From: Rhizobacter terrae
GTDB taxonomy: Bacteria; Pseudomonadota; Gammaproteobacteria; Burkholderiales; Burkholderiaceae_C
Length of the DNA: 64,000 nucleotides
NCBI RefSeq assembly: GCF_003852895.1
Contig: NZ_QUSW01000008.1
Coordinates: forward strand, 248,001-312,000
Direction: 5' to 3'
Numbering within the stretch: position 1 is the stretch's first letter; every line of letters begins with the position of its first letter. The translations under genes and the position numbers were made by a program. The notes beneath the pieces are model-generated. The model saw only the letters and a program-made list of their open reading frames with translations. It was not told the origin of the DNA and made no database searches. Shown here one piece after another: positions 34,806 to 43,537 of this stretch.

Positions 34806-36020
34806 GTGGCTGAACGACGATTGCGCACCATCATCCCGCTGGGCATCGCCCAGACCCTGGCCTGGGGTTCGACCTTCTATCTTCCGGCCATGCTCGCCGC
34901 GCCGATGGCACGCGACACCGGCGTGTCGGTGCCTACCGTGTACCTCGCGTTCTCGGCGTCCATGGGCTTGTCGGCGCTGCTGGGGCCGGTGTCCGGCCGG
35001 TGGATCGACCGCCTCGGCGGCCGGCCTGTGCTGGCCTCGACCAACCTCATCTTCGCCATCGGGCTCGCTGCATTGGCCGCCGTGAGCGGGCCGGTGGGGC
35101 TGTTCGCCGCCTGGCTGCTCATCGGCGTGGGCATGGGCACCGGCTTGTACGAGGCGGCCTTCGCGACGCTGGTGCGACTGTATGGCAAGGGGGCGCGCAA
35201 CAGCATCACGGGCGTCACGCTGATCGCGGGGTTCGCGAGCACGGTGGGCTGGCCGCTCACCACCTTGCTGAACGAGCACTTCGGCTGGCGCGGCGCCTGC
35301 CTGGCCTGGGCGGCCATCCACCTGCTCATCGGACTGCCGCTGAACCTGTCGCTGCCGCGGATTGCGCAAGACGATTCCGAAGCACCGGTGGCGCCTGCCG
35401 CGGCCGATGCACCGACGCTCAGCCCGGGCCAGAAACAGCGCGCCGCCATGCTGCTCGCCTATGCCTTTGCCGTGACCATCTTCGTGGCCGTGTCCATGGC
35501 CTCGCACCTGCCGCGCCTGCTGCAGGCCACGGGGGCGACCCTGGCCGCGGCCGTGGCGGCCGGCGCGTTGATCGGGCCGGCGCAGGTCGGGGCGCGGCTG
35601 CTGGAATTCAGCGTGCTGCGACGCATGCATCCGCTGGTCTCTGCGCTCATCGCCACCTTGTTGCCACCCATGGGTGCCGTGCTGCTCATCGCGTTCGGTG
35701 CCCCGCTGGCCGCGGTGTTCGCCATCCTGTTCGGCGCCGGCAACGGCATGCTCACCATCACCCGCGGCACCTTGCCGCTGGCGCTCTTCGGCGCGCAGGG
35801 CTACGGGCAGCGGCAAGGGTTGCTGCTGGTGCCTGCGCGGGTGGCCCAGGCGGTGGCGCCGTGGCTGTTCGGCCTGTGCCTGGACCGGGGGCCGATCGTT
35901 TCCTTGTGGCTGTGCGCAGGCCTGTGGTTCTCTGCCTTCATCGCGTTCCTGATGCTGCCGCGTGCAAGTTCTACACAGGCAGGACGGAGTTCGGAAATTT
36001 TTCGCGAGTCCAAGGCCTAG
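34806..36020 (+). CDS. MFS transporter
   Basis: A 404-residue major facilitator superfamily permease with about 12 hydrophobic segments. The N-terminal part has LGPVSGRWIDRLGGRPVLAS, the loop 2-3 signature of MFS proteins, and the second half begins after the charged loop near DDSEAPVAPAAADAPTLSPG. The GTG at 34806 (AERRLRTIIPLGIAQTLAWG) gives the usual N-terminus; a GTG at 34749 would add 19 glycine-rich residues and is less likely. It follows the glucanase gene by 57 bp on the same strand. Substrate unknown; TLAWGSTFYLPAMLA and GYGQRQGLLLVPARVAQA resemble a clade of uncharacterised drug or metabolite exporters. Confidence 0.85.
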   Translation: MAERRLRTIIPLGIAQTLAWGSTFYLPAMLAAPMARDTGVSVPTVYLAFSASMGLSALLGPVSGRWIDRLGGRPVLASTNLIFAIGLAALAAVSGPVGLFAAWLLIGVGMGTGLYEAAFATLVRLYGKGARNSITGVTLIAGFASTVGWPLTTLLNEHFGWRGACLAWAAIHLLIGLPLNLSLPRIAQDDSEAPVAPAAADAPTLSPGQKQRAAMLLAYAFAVTIFVAVSMASHLPRLLQATGATLAAAVAAGALIGPAQVGARLLEFSVLRRMHPLVSALIATLLPPMGAVLLIAFGAPLAAVFAILFGAGNGMLTITRGTLPLALFGAQGYGQRQGLLLVPARVAQAVAPWLFGLCLDRGPIVSLWLCAGLWFSAFIAFLMLPRASSTQAGRSSEIFRESKA

Positions 36021-36127
36021 CGGCGAACGATTTCCGCGAGGCGCTTCTAAGCCTCGATAACCGCTGCTTCCGGGTGCTTCATTCGCCCATTGCGAAGCCT
36101 TCGAGACCGATACCCTTGGCATGCATC

Positions 36128-36145
36128 GTCTTCAGACTCGAAGAC
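36128..36145. promoter_or_regulatory. Inverted repeat upstream of the ftsH-like gene
   Basis: GTCTTC (36128-36133) and GAAGAC (36140-36145) are perfect 6-bp arms with a 6-base spacer, 49 bp before the ATG. It could be an operator or a short leader hairpin. Weak support. Confidence 0.3.
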
Positions 36146-36194
36146 AGGTGCGTCCCGAGGGTCGGCTTGTGTGTAGTTTCTACCGCCGACCGCC

Positions 36195-38117
36195 ATGACG
36201 CCACAGACTCAAGAACGCTCCACGGATTCGCAGATGGACAGCGCCAGCAAGACGCCCGGCCCCAATATTCGCTACAAGCTCATCGTCGCCGGCATCATCG
36301 CGCTGCTGGCCGCGTCGCTCCTGGGGCTGGTGATGCTGCAAGAGCGCGCCGCCACCGAAGCCCAGGCGCGCAAGAACCCGACGGCGCAGGCCTTCGAGAA
36401 GGCGCCCGAGGCGTGGCTGGCGAACCCGCGGGAGGCCTCCGAATTCGAGCGCGCTCTCACGGCGCGCGAATTGGCAGCAGTTGCGGTCGACGGGCAACTG
36501 GTGCTCTACACCGATCGCCAGGGCCGGCAGTTCAGCTCTCACCTGATCAACTGCGGCCCTGGTTGCAGGAACGAACTGGTGTCGCGGCTGGGTGAGCTCA
36601 GCGTGAAGCAGGGCTTCGCGCTCACCAGCATCGACATCGACGCGCGCACGGCCAGCCAACGCCTCACGCAATCCCTGGACAAGGTGGCTGGCGTGCTCGC
36701 CGGCCTGCTGCCCATCTTGCTCATCGTGGGCCTGCTGGCGTACTTCCAGCTGCGCGGCACGCTGGGGCAGCGCACGAAGCTGGCCGAAAAGCCGGACATC
36801 CGTTTCGACGACGTGATCGGCGCGGAAGAAGCCAAGAAGGCGCTGCGCCGTGTCGCCGCCTTCATGAAAGACCCGGCGCAGTACGCCGCCGTCGGGGCCC
36901 AGGCCCCGCGCGGTGTGCTGCTGGACGGCCCGCCCGGCACTGGCAAGACGCTGCTGGCCAAGGCGCTGGCCGGCGAGTGCGGCGCGAGCTTCATCAGCGT
37001 GGACGGATCGTCGTTCAGTTCGATGTTCTATGGCGCGGGCATCAACAAGGTGAAGGAGCTGTTCGCGCGGGCGCGGCAGGCGGCGCCGTGCATCGTGTTC
37101 ATTGACGAGATCGACGGCATCGGCCGGCGCAGCAGCGGCAAGGATGCGCACGGCGGCGAGCAGGAACAGAACCGCATCATCAACCGCCTGCTGGTGGAGA
37201 TGGACGGCTTCTCCTCGCTGGAAAACGTGGTCGTCATCGGCGCGACCAACCACATCGACAACATCGACGAAGCCATGCGCCGCCCCGGCCGCTTCGACCT
37301 GATGGTGCGCACCAGCCTGCCCACCGCGCCGGAGCGCGAGGCGCTCTTTGGCCTGTACCTGGGCAAGGTGAAGGCAGATTCCGGCATGGACATCGCTTCC
37401 ATCGCACGCACGTCGGTGGGCATGTCGCCGGCGGACGTGGCCAACTGCGTGAACCGCGCCGCGGCCTACGCGGCCGAAGCCGGCGAGACCTCGGTGAGCG
37501 AGGAGCGGGTGTACCAGTCGCTGGAGACGCACCAGCTCGGCGGCGAGGTGTCGTCGACGAAATCGGTCATCACGCCGGAGACCTTGCGCCGCATCGCCTT
37601 CCACGAATCCGGCCATGCGCTGGTGGCGCATGTGCTGAACGCGGGAACCGTGGAGCGCATCAGCATCGAGCCGCGTGGCCCCGCACTCGGCGTGACCTAC
37701 GTGGCGCGCCACAACGAAGAGCCGCTGCACGGCGAGCAGGAGCTGCGTTCTCGGCTGGCGATGATGCTGGCCGGGCGCGAGGCGGAGCTCATCGCCTTCG
37801 GCAACACCTCCTCGGGTGCGTCCGACGACCTCAAGCGCGCTTCGGAGCTGGCCACCTCGATGATCGGCTCCTACGGTTTCGGCAAGACCTTCGGCCTGCT
37901 GAGCATGGCCGGCGTGCCGCGCGAGCTGATCGGGCCGGACGTGCAGAAGTCGCTGCTCGACGAAGCGCGGCAATTGCTCGAAAGCGCGCAGGCGGAGTGC
38001 CGCCGCGTGCTCGAAGAAAAGCGTGATCGCCTGGACAACCTGGCTGAACTGCTGCTCGGGCAGGAGACGATCAGCGGTGCGCCGCTGAAGCGGGTCCTGT
38101 CGGGCGAGGCGGCCTGA
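36195..38117 (+). CDS. FtsH-like membrane AAA+ zinc metalloprotease (paralogue)
   Basis: A 640-residue protein with the FtsH plan: two membrane segments (about 28-48 and 166-186) flanking a periplasmic part, AAA+ domain with Walker A GPPGTGKT (245-252), pore motif MFYG (277-280; FVG in housekeeping FtsH), Walker B IVFIDEID (300-307), SRH region NNIDEAMRRPGRFD-like at 356-368, and peptidase motif HESGH (470-474) with the third zinc ligand expected in SGASDDLKRA. It digests membrane or unfolded cytoplasmic proteins using ATP. The unusual pore, a periplasmic part with two cysteines (INCGPGC) and its genomic place argue that it is a second, specialised copy rather than the essential ftsH. Confidence 0.88.
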   Translation: MTPQTQERSTDSQMDSASKTPGPNIRYKLIVAGIIALLAASLLGLVMLQERAATEAQARKNPTAQAFEKAPEAWLANPREASEFERALTARELAAVAVDGQLVLYTDRQGRQFSSHLINCGPGCRNELVSRLGELSVKQGFALTSIDIDARTASQRLTQSLDKVAGVLAGLLPILLIVGLLAYFQLRGTLGQRTKLAEKPDIRFDDVIGAEEAKKALRRVAAFMKDPAQYAAVGAQAPRGVLLDGPPGTGKTLLAKALAGECGASFISVDGSSFSSMFYGAGINKVKELFARARQAAPCIVFIDEIDGIGRRSSGKDAHGGEQEQNRIINRLLVEMDGFSSLENVVVIGATNHIDNIDEAMRRPGRFDLMVRTSLPTAPEREALFGLYLGKVKADSGMDIASIARTSVGMSPADVANCVNRAAAYAAEAGETSVSEERVYQSLETHQLGGEVSSTKSVITPETLRRIAFHESGHALVAHVLNAGTVERISIEPRGPALGVTYVARHNEEPLHGEQELRSRLAMMLAGREAELIAFGNTSSGASDDLKRASELATSMIGSYGFGKTFGLLSMAGVPRELIGPDVQKSLLDEARQLLESAQAECRRVLEEKRDRLDNLAELLLGQETISGAPLKRVLSGEAA

Positions 38118-38125
38118 AGTCAGGC
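38112..38125. terminator. Short palindrome containing convergent stop codons
   Basis: GCCTGA-AG-TCAGGC is a perfect 6-bp dyad; its TGA is the stop of the ftsH-like gene, and its TCA is the reverse complement of the stop of the opposing ArsR gene. It resembles, on a smaller scale, the hairpin at 7539-7559. Weak as a terminator. Confidence 0.3.
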
Positions 38126-38815
38126 AAATCCGAAGCGCAGGCGCATCTCACGCTCGCCCTTGGGCGTGATCGCCAGGGCGCGGCTGTCCAGGTCGCGCGT
38201 CACCCACCGTTCCTTCAGGCTCAGCGCGAGCAAGGCCGCCCCCAGCGCGCCGCCCAGGTGAGGGCGGCGTTCGCTCCAGTCCACGCACGCGCAGGCGAAA
38301 CGGCGGCGTGAGCCGCGGGCATCGTCCACTTCCACGCCCATGCCGGTGAGGGCCTGCAGGCCGCTGTGGCTCAGTTCGTAGCGGCTGTCGTCGGCGTGGT
38401 CGGGCACCAGCCAACCCAGGTCGAACAACCGGTCGTGCAATGCGACGGCCAAGGTGCCGGCCATGTGGTCGTAGCAGGTGCGCGCGGCCCTGAGCCGGGT
38501 GGGCGTGTTCGGCACGAAGCGCTCGCGCTGCGCACCGGCCACGGTCATCAAGGCTTCCAGTGCCGAGGCGACCTGTTTGTCGGCCAGGCTGTAGTAGCGG
38601 TGCTTGCCCTGGGCGAGCACCTTCACCAACTGCTGGTCTTTCAGCTTGTTGAGGTGCGCGCTGGCCGTGGACGGCGTGACCTCGGCCACCACCGACAGCT
38701 CGGTGCTGGTGCGGGCATGGCCGTCCATCAGGCAGCACAGCATGCGCGCGCGTGCGGGTTCGGCGATGGCTGCCGCGATGCGGGCGACGGCGGTGTCGGC
38801 GTGTTCTGCAATCAT
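38120..38815 (-). CDS. ArsR-family winged-helix transcriptional regulator with C-terminal extension
   Basis: A 231-residue regulator. Residues about 5-95 are an ArsR-type winged helix (IAEPARARMLCCLMDGHARTSTELSVVAEVTPSTASAHLNKLKDQQLVKVLAQGK... read as helix-turn-helix then wing). The region after about 100 is a longer C-terminal part typical of a non-metal ArsR subgroup (LGWLVPDHADDSRYELSHSG). It has no obvious metal-binding CxC, so the ligand is likely organic. The ATG at 38815 gives the usual length; upstream in-frame ATGs at 38875 lie within the divergent P450 gene. The starts are 52 bp apart, so it very likely represses the P450/monooxygenase pair. Confidence 0.85.
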   Translation of the reverse strand: MIAEHADTAVARIAAAIAEPARARMLCCLMDGHARTSTELSVVAEVTPSTASAHLNKLKDQQLVKVLAQGKHRYYSLADKQVASALEALMTVAGAQRERFVPNTPTRLRAARTCYDHMAGTLAVALHDRLFDLGWLVPDHADDSRYELSHSGLQALTGMGVEVDDARGSRRRFACACVDWSERRPHLGGALGAALLALSLKERWVTRDLDSRALAITPKGEREMRLRFGFA

Positions 38816-38867
38816 GATGTGATCGTAGTCGAAGTGTGTTTGCGCCGGCAATGCCACACTGCGGTGC

Positions 38868-39995
38868 ATGATCATTCCAGACCTTCCCCGCGACCCGGTC
38901 GCGGCGGTGACCCACCGCGATCCATACCCGTACTACGAGCAACTGCTGCGCGGGCCTGGCCTGCATTTCGACGAGACGCTGCGCATCTGGGTGGCAGCCC
39001 AGGCACGGGTGGTGGAGTCGGTGCTGGGCGATGCCCGCTGGCGGGTGCGTCCGTTGCACGAGCCGGTGCCGGCGGCGATTGCAGGCGGCGGTGCGGGCGA
39101 GATTTTCGGTGCGCTGGTGCGGATGAACGAAGGTACCCAAACGCATGAGCAGCCGAAGCTGGCACTGCATCGGGCCTTGGCGTCGGTGGACTTGAGCGCC
39201 GTCGCGCAACGCGCGAGCGAGCTGTCAGCGCGCTCGTTGCCGAAGGGCGAACAAGGGTTGTCGGACTGGGCATTCCAGGTGCCTGTCCAGAGCGTGGCGA
39301 GCCTGCTCGGATTCGAGGATTCGCAGCTGGCCGACGCGTCCGGCTGGATGCGCCGCTTCGTCGCCAGTCTCTCGCCCTTGAGCACGCCGCAGCAGATCGG
39401 CCAGGCGCACGAGGCGGCACGCACCTTGATCGAGGAGATGAAGCGGCTGGTGGACAAGCATCAGGGCGGCGGCCTCATCGGGCAGGTGCTTGAGCACGCA
39501 AAGCTGGTGGGCTGGGACCAGGCGGATGCCATCGTTGCCAATCTCGTCGGCCTCATGTCGCAAACCTTCGACGCGACGGCCGGCCTCATCGGCAACACCA
39601 TCGTCGCGCTGGCACGAACCGACCGGCGGCATTGGCCATCCGCCGCCGAGATTCCCCCCTTCGTCGATGCCGTCGTCCTGAACGATCCCCCCGTGCAGAA
39701 CACCCGCCGCTTCGCCGCCTGCGACATGCACTTCGAAGGCCAGTCCATCCCGCAAGGCGCCCCCTTGCTCGTCGTGCTGGCCACCGCCAGCCGCGACAGC
39801 GGCCGGCCTTTCGGTTTCGGTCACGGCCGCCACGCCTGCCCGGGCCAGGTGCTCGCGACGAGCATCGCCTCGGCGGCCGTCTCCACGCTGCTCACCGCGC
39901 CGGCACTCATCACGCCGGACCTGCGCTGGCACTATCGCCCATCAGCCAACGCCCGCATCCCCGAGTTCACCACCGCACAAGGAGCCCCCGCATGA
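38868..39995 (+). CDS. Cytochrome P450-like protein lacking the ExxR motif and meander
   Basis: A 375-residue P450 relative, shorter than the usual 400. The haem-thiolate loop is intact (FGFGHGRHACPGQ, Cys324), and helix I is weakly present (TFDATAGLIGNTIVAL). Helix K, normally E-x-x-R, reads FVDAVVLNDPPVQNTRR, so both residues of the salt bridge are gone. The segment between ATASRD and FGFGHG, normally about 20 residues holding PDxFDxxR, is reduced to three residues. The ERR triad is therefore lost as a unit. It may be a P450 with an altered core or a haem-binding protein. Its stop overlaps the monooxygenase gene (ATGA). Confidence 0.82.
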   Translation: MIIPDLPRDPVAAVTHRDPYPYYEQLLRGPGLHFDETLRIWVAAQARVVESVLGDARWRVRPLHEPVPAAIAGGGAGEIFGALVRMNEGTQTHEQPKLALHRALASVDLSAVAQRASELSARSLPKGEQGLSDWAFQVPVQSVASLLGFEDSQLADASGWMRRFVASLSPLSTPQQIGQAHEAARTLIEEMKRLVDKHQGGGLIGQVLEHAKLVGWDQADAIVANLVGLMSQTFDATAGLIGNTIVALARTDRRHWPSAAEIPPFVDAVVLNDPPVQNTRRFAACDMHFEGQSIPQGAPLLVVLATASRDSGRPFGFGHGRHACPGQVLATSIASAAVSTLLTAPALITPDLRWHYRPSANARIPEFTTAQGAPA

Positions 39996-40336
39996 TCGCC
40001 GTCATCTTCGAAGTCTGGCCCGACCCTGCGCGCCGCGACCGCTACCTCGACATCGCCGCGACGCTGCGGCCCACGCTGGAGAAGATCGACGGCTTCATCT
40101 CGGTCGAGCGCTTCCAGAGCATCAGCGACCCGGGCAAGCTGCTGTCGCTGTCGTTCTTCCGCGACGAAGAGGCGGTGAAGCAGTGGCGCAACACCGAGGA
40201 GCACCGCGCCGCCCAGGCGGCCGGGCGCGGCGGGATCTTCCAGGACTACCGGCTGCGCATCGCCAGCGTGGTGCGCGACTACGGACTCAACGAGCGCGAC
40301 GAGGCGCCGCAGGACAGCCGGCAACGGCATGCCTGA
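39992..40336 (+). CDS. Antibiotic biosynthesis monooxygenase (ABM) domain protein
   Basis: A 114-residue small protein with the ABM ferredoxin-like fold: MIAVIFEVWPDPARRDRYLDIA, then LEKIDGFISVERFQSISDPGKLLSLSFFRDEEAVKQWRNTEEH (read as two strands and a helix), ending in a basic-acidic tail. Members act as cofactor-free oxygenases, haem-degrading proteins or simple dimeric binding domains. AAGGAG lies upstream, and the start overlaps the P450 gene stop by 4 bp, so the two are made together; a shared oxidation or haem-related role is plausible. Confidence 0.82.
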   Translation: MIAVIFEVWPDPARRDRYLDIAATLRPTLEKIDGFISVERFQSISDPGKLLSLSFFRDEEAVKQWRNTEEHRAAQAAGRGGIFQDYRLRIASVVRDYGLNERDEAPQDSRQRHA

Positions 40337-40348
40337 ACGCCACGGGGT

Positions 40349-42334
40349 TCAAGGATAGGGATCAAGGCCCTGCGATTCGTCGATCTTCTGCACGGCCACC
40401 TCGGATTTCCGCGCCGCGAAGAAGGCATGGATCTGCGTGTTGGTCAGTACGTCCGGCAGGCCTGGTGCCTGCTCTTGCAGCTTGTTCGCGACGAAGCGTG
40501 CAAGCCATCCGGAAGACATGCTGGTGCCGGACATCCGGACGGTCCCTCCCGTGCGCGCACCAGCGGCCCGCACGCCCTTGAGGACGATGCCCGCATCGCT
40601 GATGACCTGCGCAATCGGAGCGCGCGGGCTCTCGTCTCTGCCCGGGCCGTGGCCGGAGTAGACGGCATCCACGCTGGTGTTCGGCTCGCGTTGTTTCACC
40701 AGGCCGCCGGCACACAGCGTGTTGTCGCCGTTGGCCAGCGAATTGAGGGTGTACTTGCGTCCAACGGTGGTGAAGCCGTTGGCGGACTCGTCGATGAAGA
40801 AGGGCTGGTGCCCGACATCCGGCGAGTCGGGCAGGGAATCGTGTCTTTCGATCCACGCATGGATGTTCTCGATGGCGGCCGGACCATCATTGCGAACAGC
40901 CAGCGTCCAGGCGCCAGGGCTCGCACAGGCGGTGTTCGTCGTCGATGCCGTGGGGACAATGCCCACCAAGGCCATCTTGGCCTTGGTTCCCTGCGACACC
41001 AGATTCAGGAACATGGCCGCAGCCAGGACCGGGGTTCCCGGCCCGTTCTGCGTCAGCAGTTCGATGTCCCCGAGGCTGGCCCAGGGGGTCGATGAACCAT
41101 CGGGGGCACGCAGCTGGACGCTGGCGTGGAGGTCGGCCGCATTGATGTCCGTCAACGGGAGCCAGATCTGAACGAAGGTCTCGCTGGAGTCATCCACGAT
41201 GACCTGGAATGCCACCTCGGCTGTCCTCCCTGACTGCAGGAGGGGGCAATGGGCATGGATGGGTTTGCCGATGATGTGGGCATTGCCTGCCGGCAGGACG
41301 ATCGCGAAGTTGTCGCGAAGGCGCAGCAGGTCATCCATGGCCTCTTCGATGATGGAGCTGCCGTCATGGGGCCCGCCATAGTTTCCGTAGCTGACATTCA
41401 CGACGAGATTGGTCTCGTTGTGCAGTGTCGATTCCATCAGATAACGCATGCCGTCGAGCAGGTGAACGCCCAGCGATCCGCCCGAGACGTCCTTGACGGT
41501 CAGGCGGGGGAGCTCGACGAACAGGAGGCTGGCCGTGGCGGCGTGGTCGGGCGCCGGCATGGTCGAGCCCGCCGCCGGTGTGTCCAGCAAGGTGGGCCTG
41601 GGTGCCCCTGCGGCCAGGTCAAGGACGTGGGTGCCGTGCGTCGCCCGAGGCCAGATGCGATCGTCCGACGTGGCGGCGTACCACTGGTCGTCGCTGAGCC
41701 TGATCGATCCTCCCGGCGACAAGTCGGCATACGCACGCTGGCTGCCGTAGGGAATGTCCGGCGGGCTGGGCAGTCCGGTGGTTTCATCCTGGGTCCACAC
41801 GGCCTTGATGCGCGATTCATTGGGCTTGAGAGGGTCCGGGTCGCGGAATGCCTCGTGCGCATAAGCACAGATGTCGTCGATCACCCCGACCACCAGGCGG
41901 CGGTTTCCTCCCCGGCTCCCGATCCGCACCGGCGGCAGGAGGCCAGGCGTCGTGATGCCTCGATCCATGCCCAGCTCGATGCGCCTGAAGGGCGAGACAT
42001 CGAAAGTCATCAGGCTCGGAAGGTCGGACAGGGAAACCTCGGCCGTGAGGTACCTGGACTTGACCTGTCCGAAATACAAACCGGGAATGGAAATTCCGGC
42101 CGCCGGCGGACATGCCTCCCTGAGGTCTTCAATGGTGTTGAACGCCTTGGACATTTCGACCACGACCTGCAGCCTCATGCTGCCTGTCATGATCTTTCCG
42201 CTGCCGCGGAAATGCGTGATGCAGGCCCAAAGCAGATAGGGATCCCACGCCAGCGTGGGGTTCTCAAGGACAGGAGGCCACAGATGGCGGGTGTCGTCCG
42301 CTGCCCGCTGATCCCGGAAGTGAACTGATTCCAC
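40349..42334 (-). CDS. Subtilisin-like (S8) serine protease without signal peptide
   Basis: A 661-residue protein with the S8 triad: Asp153 in LVVGVIDDICAYAHEAF, His233 in ATHGTHVLDLA and Ser605 in RMSGTSMSSGW, plus the oxyanion Asn in VLPAGNAH. His and Ser are 372 residues apart (about 157 in subtilisin), so about 200 extra residues sit inside the catalytic domain. Residues 1-145 are an unrecognised N-terminal domain without signal peptide or membrane helix. The GTG start at 42334 is set by AGGAGG six bases upstream and lies 13 bp after the haloperoxidase stop. It is the third gene of the cyclase operon and would act in the cytoplasm unless exported by an unusual route. Confidence 0.85.
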   Translation of the reverse strand: MESVHFRDQRAADDTRHLWPPVLENPTLAWDPYLLWACITHFRGSGKIMTGSMRLQVVVEMSKAFNTIEDLREACPPAAGISIPGLYFGQVKSRYLTAEVSLSDLPSLMTFDVSPFRRIELGMDRGITTPGLLPPVRIGSRGGNRRLVVGVIDDICAYAHEAFRDPDPLKPNESRIKAVWTQDETTGLPSPPDIPYGSQRAYADLSPGGSIRLSDDQWYAATSDDRIWPRATHGTHVLDLAAGAPRPTLLDTPAAGSTMPAPDHAATASLLFVELPRLTVKDVSGGSLGVHLLDGMRYLMESTLHNETNLVVNVSYGNYGGPHDGSSIIEEAMDDLLRLRDNFAIVLPAGNAHIIGKPIHAHCPLLQSGRTAEVAFQVIVDDSSETFVQIWLPLTDINAADLHASVQLRAPDGSSTPWASLGDIELLTQNGPGTPVLAAAMFLNLVSQGTKAKMALVGIVPTASTTNTACASPGAWTLAVRNDGPAAIENIHAWIERHDSLPDSPDVGHQPFFIDESANGFTTVGRKYTLNSLANGDNTLCAGGLVKQREPNTSVDAVYSGHGPGRDESPRAPIAQVISDAGIVLKGVRAAGARTGGTVRMSGTSMSSGWLARFVANKLQEQAPGLPDVLTNTQIHAFFAARKSEVAVQKIDESQGLDPYP

Positions 42335-42347
42335 GGAGCGCCTCCTG

Positions 42348-43499
42348 TCACGCACGGAAGCCCATGGCCCGCATTTCGTCGACCGCCTGGCCCCACAGCC
42401 ACGACAGCAGCGCGCGCGATGCTGGAGGTGCCGCGGCCGGCTTCTCGATCCTCGAAGCGTTGTTGTCCTCGAAGTAGCCCACCGGCGTCTTGCTGGGCCA
42501 GGTGTCGACGTCCATCGGTTCCAGCGGGTCGAAGTCAGCCTGTGCATTGGCCGCTGGACTGCGCTTGAACTTGCGCTTCACCCACCCATTGCCGGCGGTC
42601 GTCGCGGTGTGCTGACACAGGTGGACGAAATACTCGCCGAGGGTTTCGCCCAGCATGCGTCCGGCGACGTTGTCGATGGGAAAGTGCAGTCCGGCGACCA
42701 CGCGATTGGTGGCGATGCGTCCGGCGAGGGTTTGCATCTGGTTGTCGGCCTCGCTGCCGCGGGTGTAGGCGGCCAGGTTGCGCATCACGGTGGCGAACAT
42801 GAACGACTCGGTGGCGTGGCCTGCGGGGAAGGTCGAAAACGGAGGCGACTCCAGCAAGGGCTGGATCAGGGGCGAGTATTCGTGGGGCCGTGGGCACGCG
42901 AATGCGTGCTTGAAGCGCATCAGCGCGAACATCGCGAAACGCTGCGCGATCGCAAGGAGCTCCATCGCATATTTGCTGCGGTCCTCGCAAAGGCCGAACA
43001 GCGCCGTGGTGTAGGCAATGGGAGGCACCACCTGGGTGAGGATTTCCGACGTCCGGTCTTCGCGGACGATGGCCCAGTCCAGCACCCGATCGACCTGGCT
43101 CTTGAAGGCGCTGATGTCAGGCTGCTCGATGATGGCGACATCCCGGCCGTCGCTGGTCTGCAGCGTTGCGGTGGTGCCCGACACCGTGAACGCCACCGAC
43201 GACAGGAGTTCGAAGTCGCAGAGGTGGCCACGGATGTGGGGCGCCCAGCGTGCCATGTTGGCGGGTGAATCCAACGGCGCAGGGAACGGATTCGCAAGCC
43301 AGGTCTTGAACGACGATGTGTTGATGGAGGACTTGAGGTTTCCCACCAGCGCTTCGCGGTCGCGCAGCATGGCCTCGGCCAGCATTCCGGTCGCGGCAAA
43401 GCCGGCGTAGGCATCAAGGCCCGCGAACTCGAACATCGCATCTGAATGGCTGCTGTGGCTCGAATGGCTGCTGTGGCTGGAGTGTGAATAGCCGCTCAT
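42348..43499 (-). CDS. Vanadium-dependent haloperoxidase/PAP2 superfamily protein
   Basis: A 383-residue helical protein with the vanadate/phosphate site: Lys197 and Arg204 in FKHAFACPRP (7 apart), FPAGHA (224-229) and Arg266/His272 in NRVVAGLHFPID (6 apart). These spacings match those of fungal vanadium chloroperoxidase. No membrane segments or signal peptide are evident, which favours a soluble haloperoxidase-like enzyme over a lipid phosphatase. The N-terminus is odd: after MSGY come repeated Ser-His-Ser triplets to residue 19. The middle gene of the operon cyclase - haloperoxidase - S8 protease, 38 bp after the cyclase. Halide or phosphate substrate cannot be told from sequence. Confidence 0.85.
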   Translation of the reverse strand: MSGYSHSSHSSHSSHSSHSDAMFEFAGLDAYAGFAATGMLAEAMLRDREALVGNLKSSINTSSFKTWLANPFPAPLDSPANMARWAPHIRGHLCDFELLSSVAFTVSGTTATLQTSDGRDVAIIEQPDISAFKSQVDRVLDWAIVREDRTSEILTQVVPPIAYTTALFGLCEDRSKYAMELLAIAQRFAMFALMRFKHAFACPRPHEYSPLIQPLLESPPFSTFPAGHATESFMFATVMRNLAAYTRGSEADNQMQTLAGRIATNRVVAGLHFPIDNVAGRMLGETLGEYFVHLCQHTATTAGNGWVKRKFKRSPAANAQADFDPLEPMDVDTWPSKTPVGYFEDNNASRIEKPAAAPPASRALLSWLWGQAVDEMRAMGFRA

Positions 43500-43537
43500 C
43501 GTGGTTCTCCCTGGCTGGTGGTGTGAGGGTGAGTGGG

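Noticed and set aside
36195-38117. Assignment as the housekeeping ftsH
   Set aside because: The usual rrmJ-ftsH-folP context is absent, and the pore and periplasmic segments differ from the conserved form.
40334-40351. TGAAC/GTTCA dyad at the convergent ends of the ABM and S8 genes as a terminator
   Set aside because: Five base pairs with an 8-base loop is too weak to support.
42335-42547. N-terminal extension of the S8 protease into the haloperoxidase gene
   Set aside because: The extension is Arg-rich and overlaps a conserved gene; AGGAGG six bases before GTG 42334 fixes the start.
43441-43490. Short tandem DNA repeat considered as a CRISPR or regulatory repeat
   Set aside because: It is the in-frame coding of Ser-His units at the start of the haloperoxidase-like gene, with no spacers.
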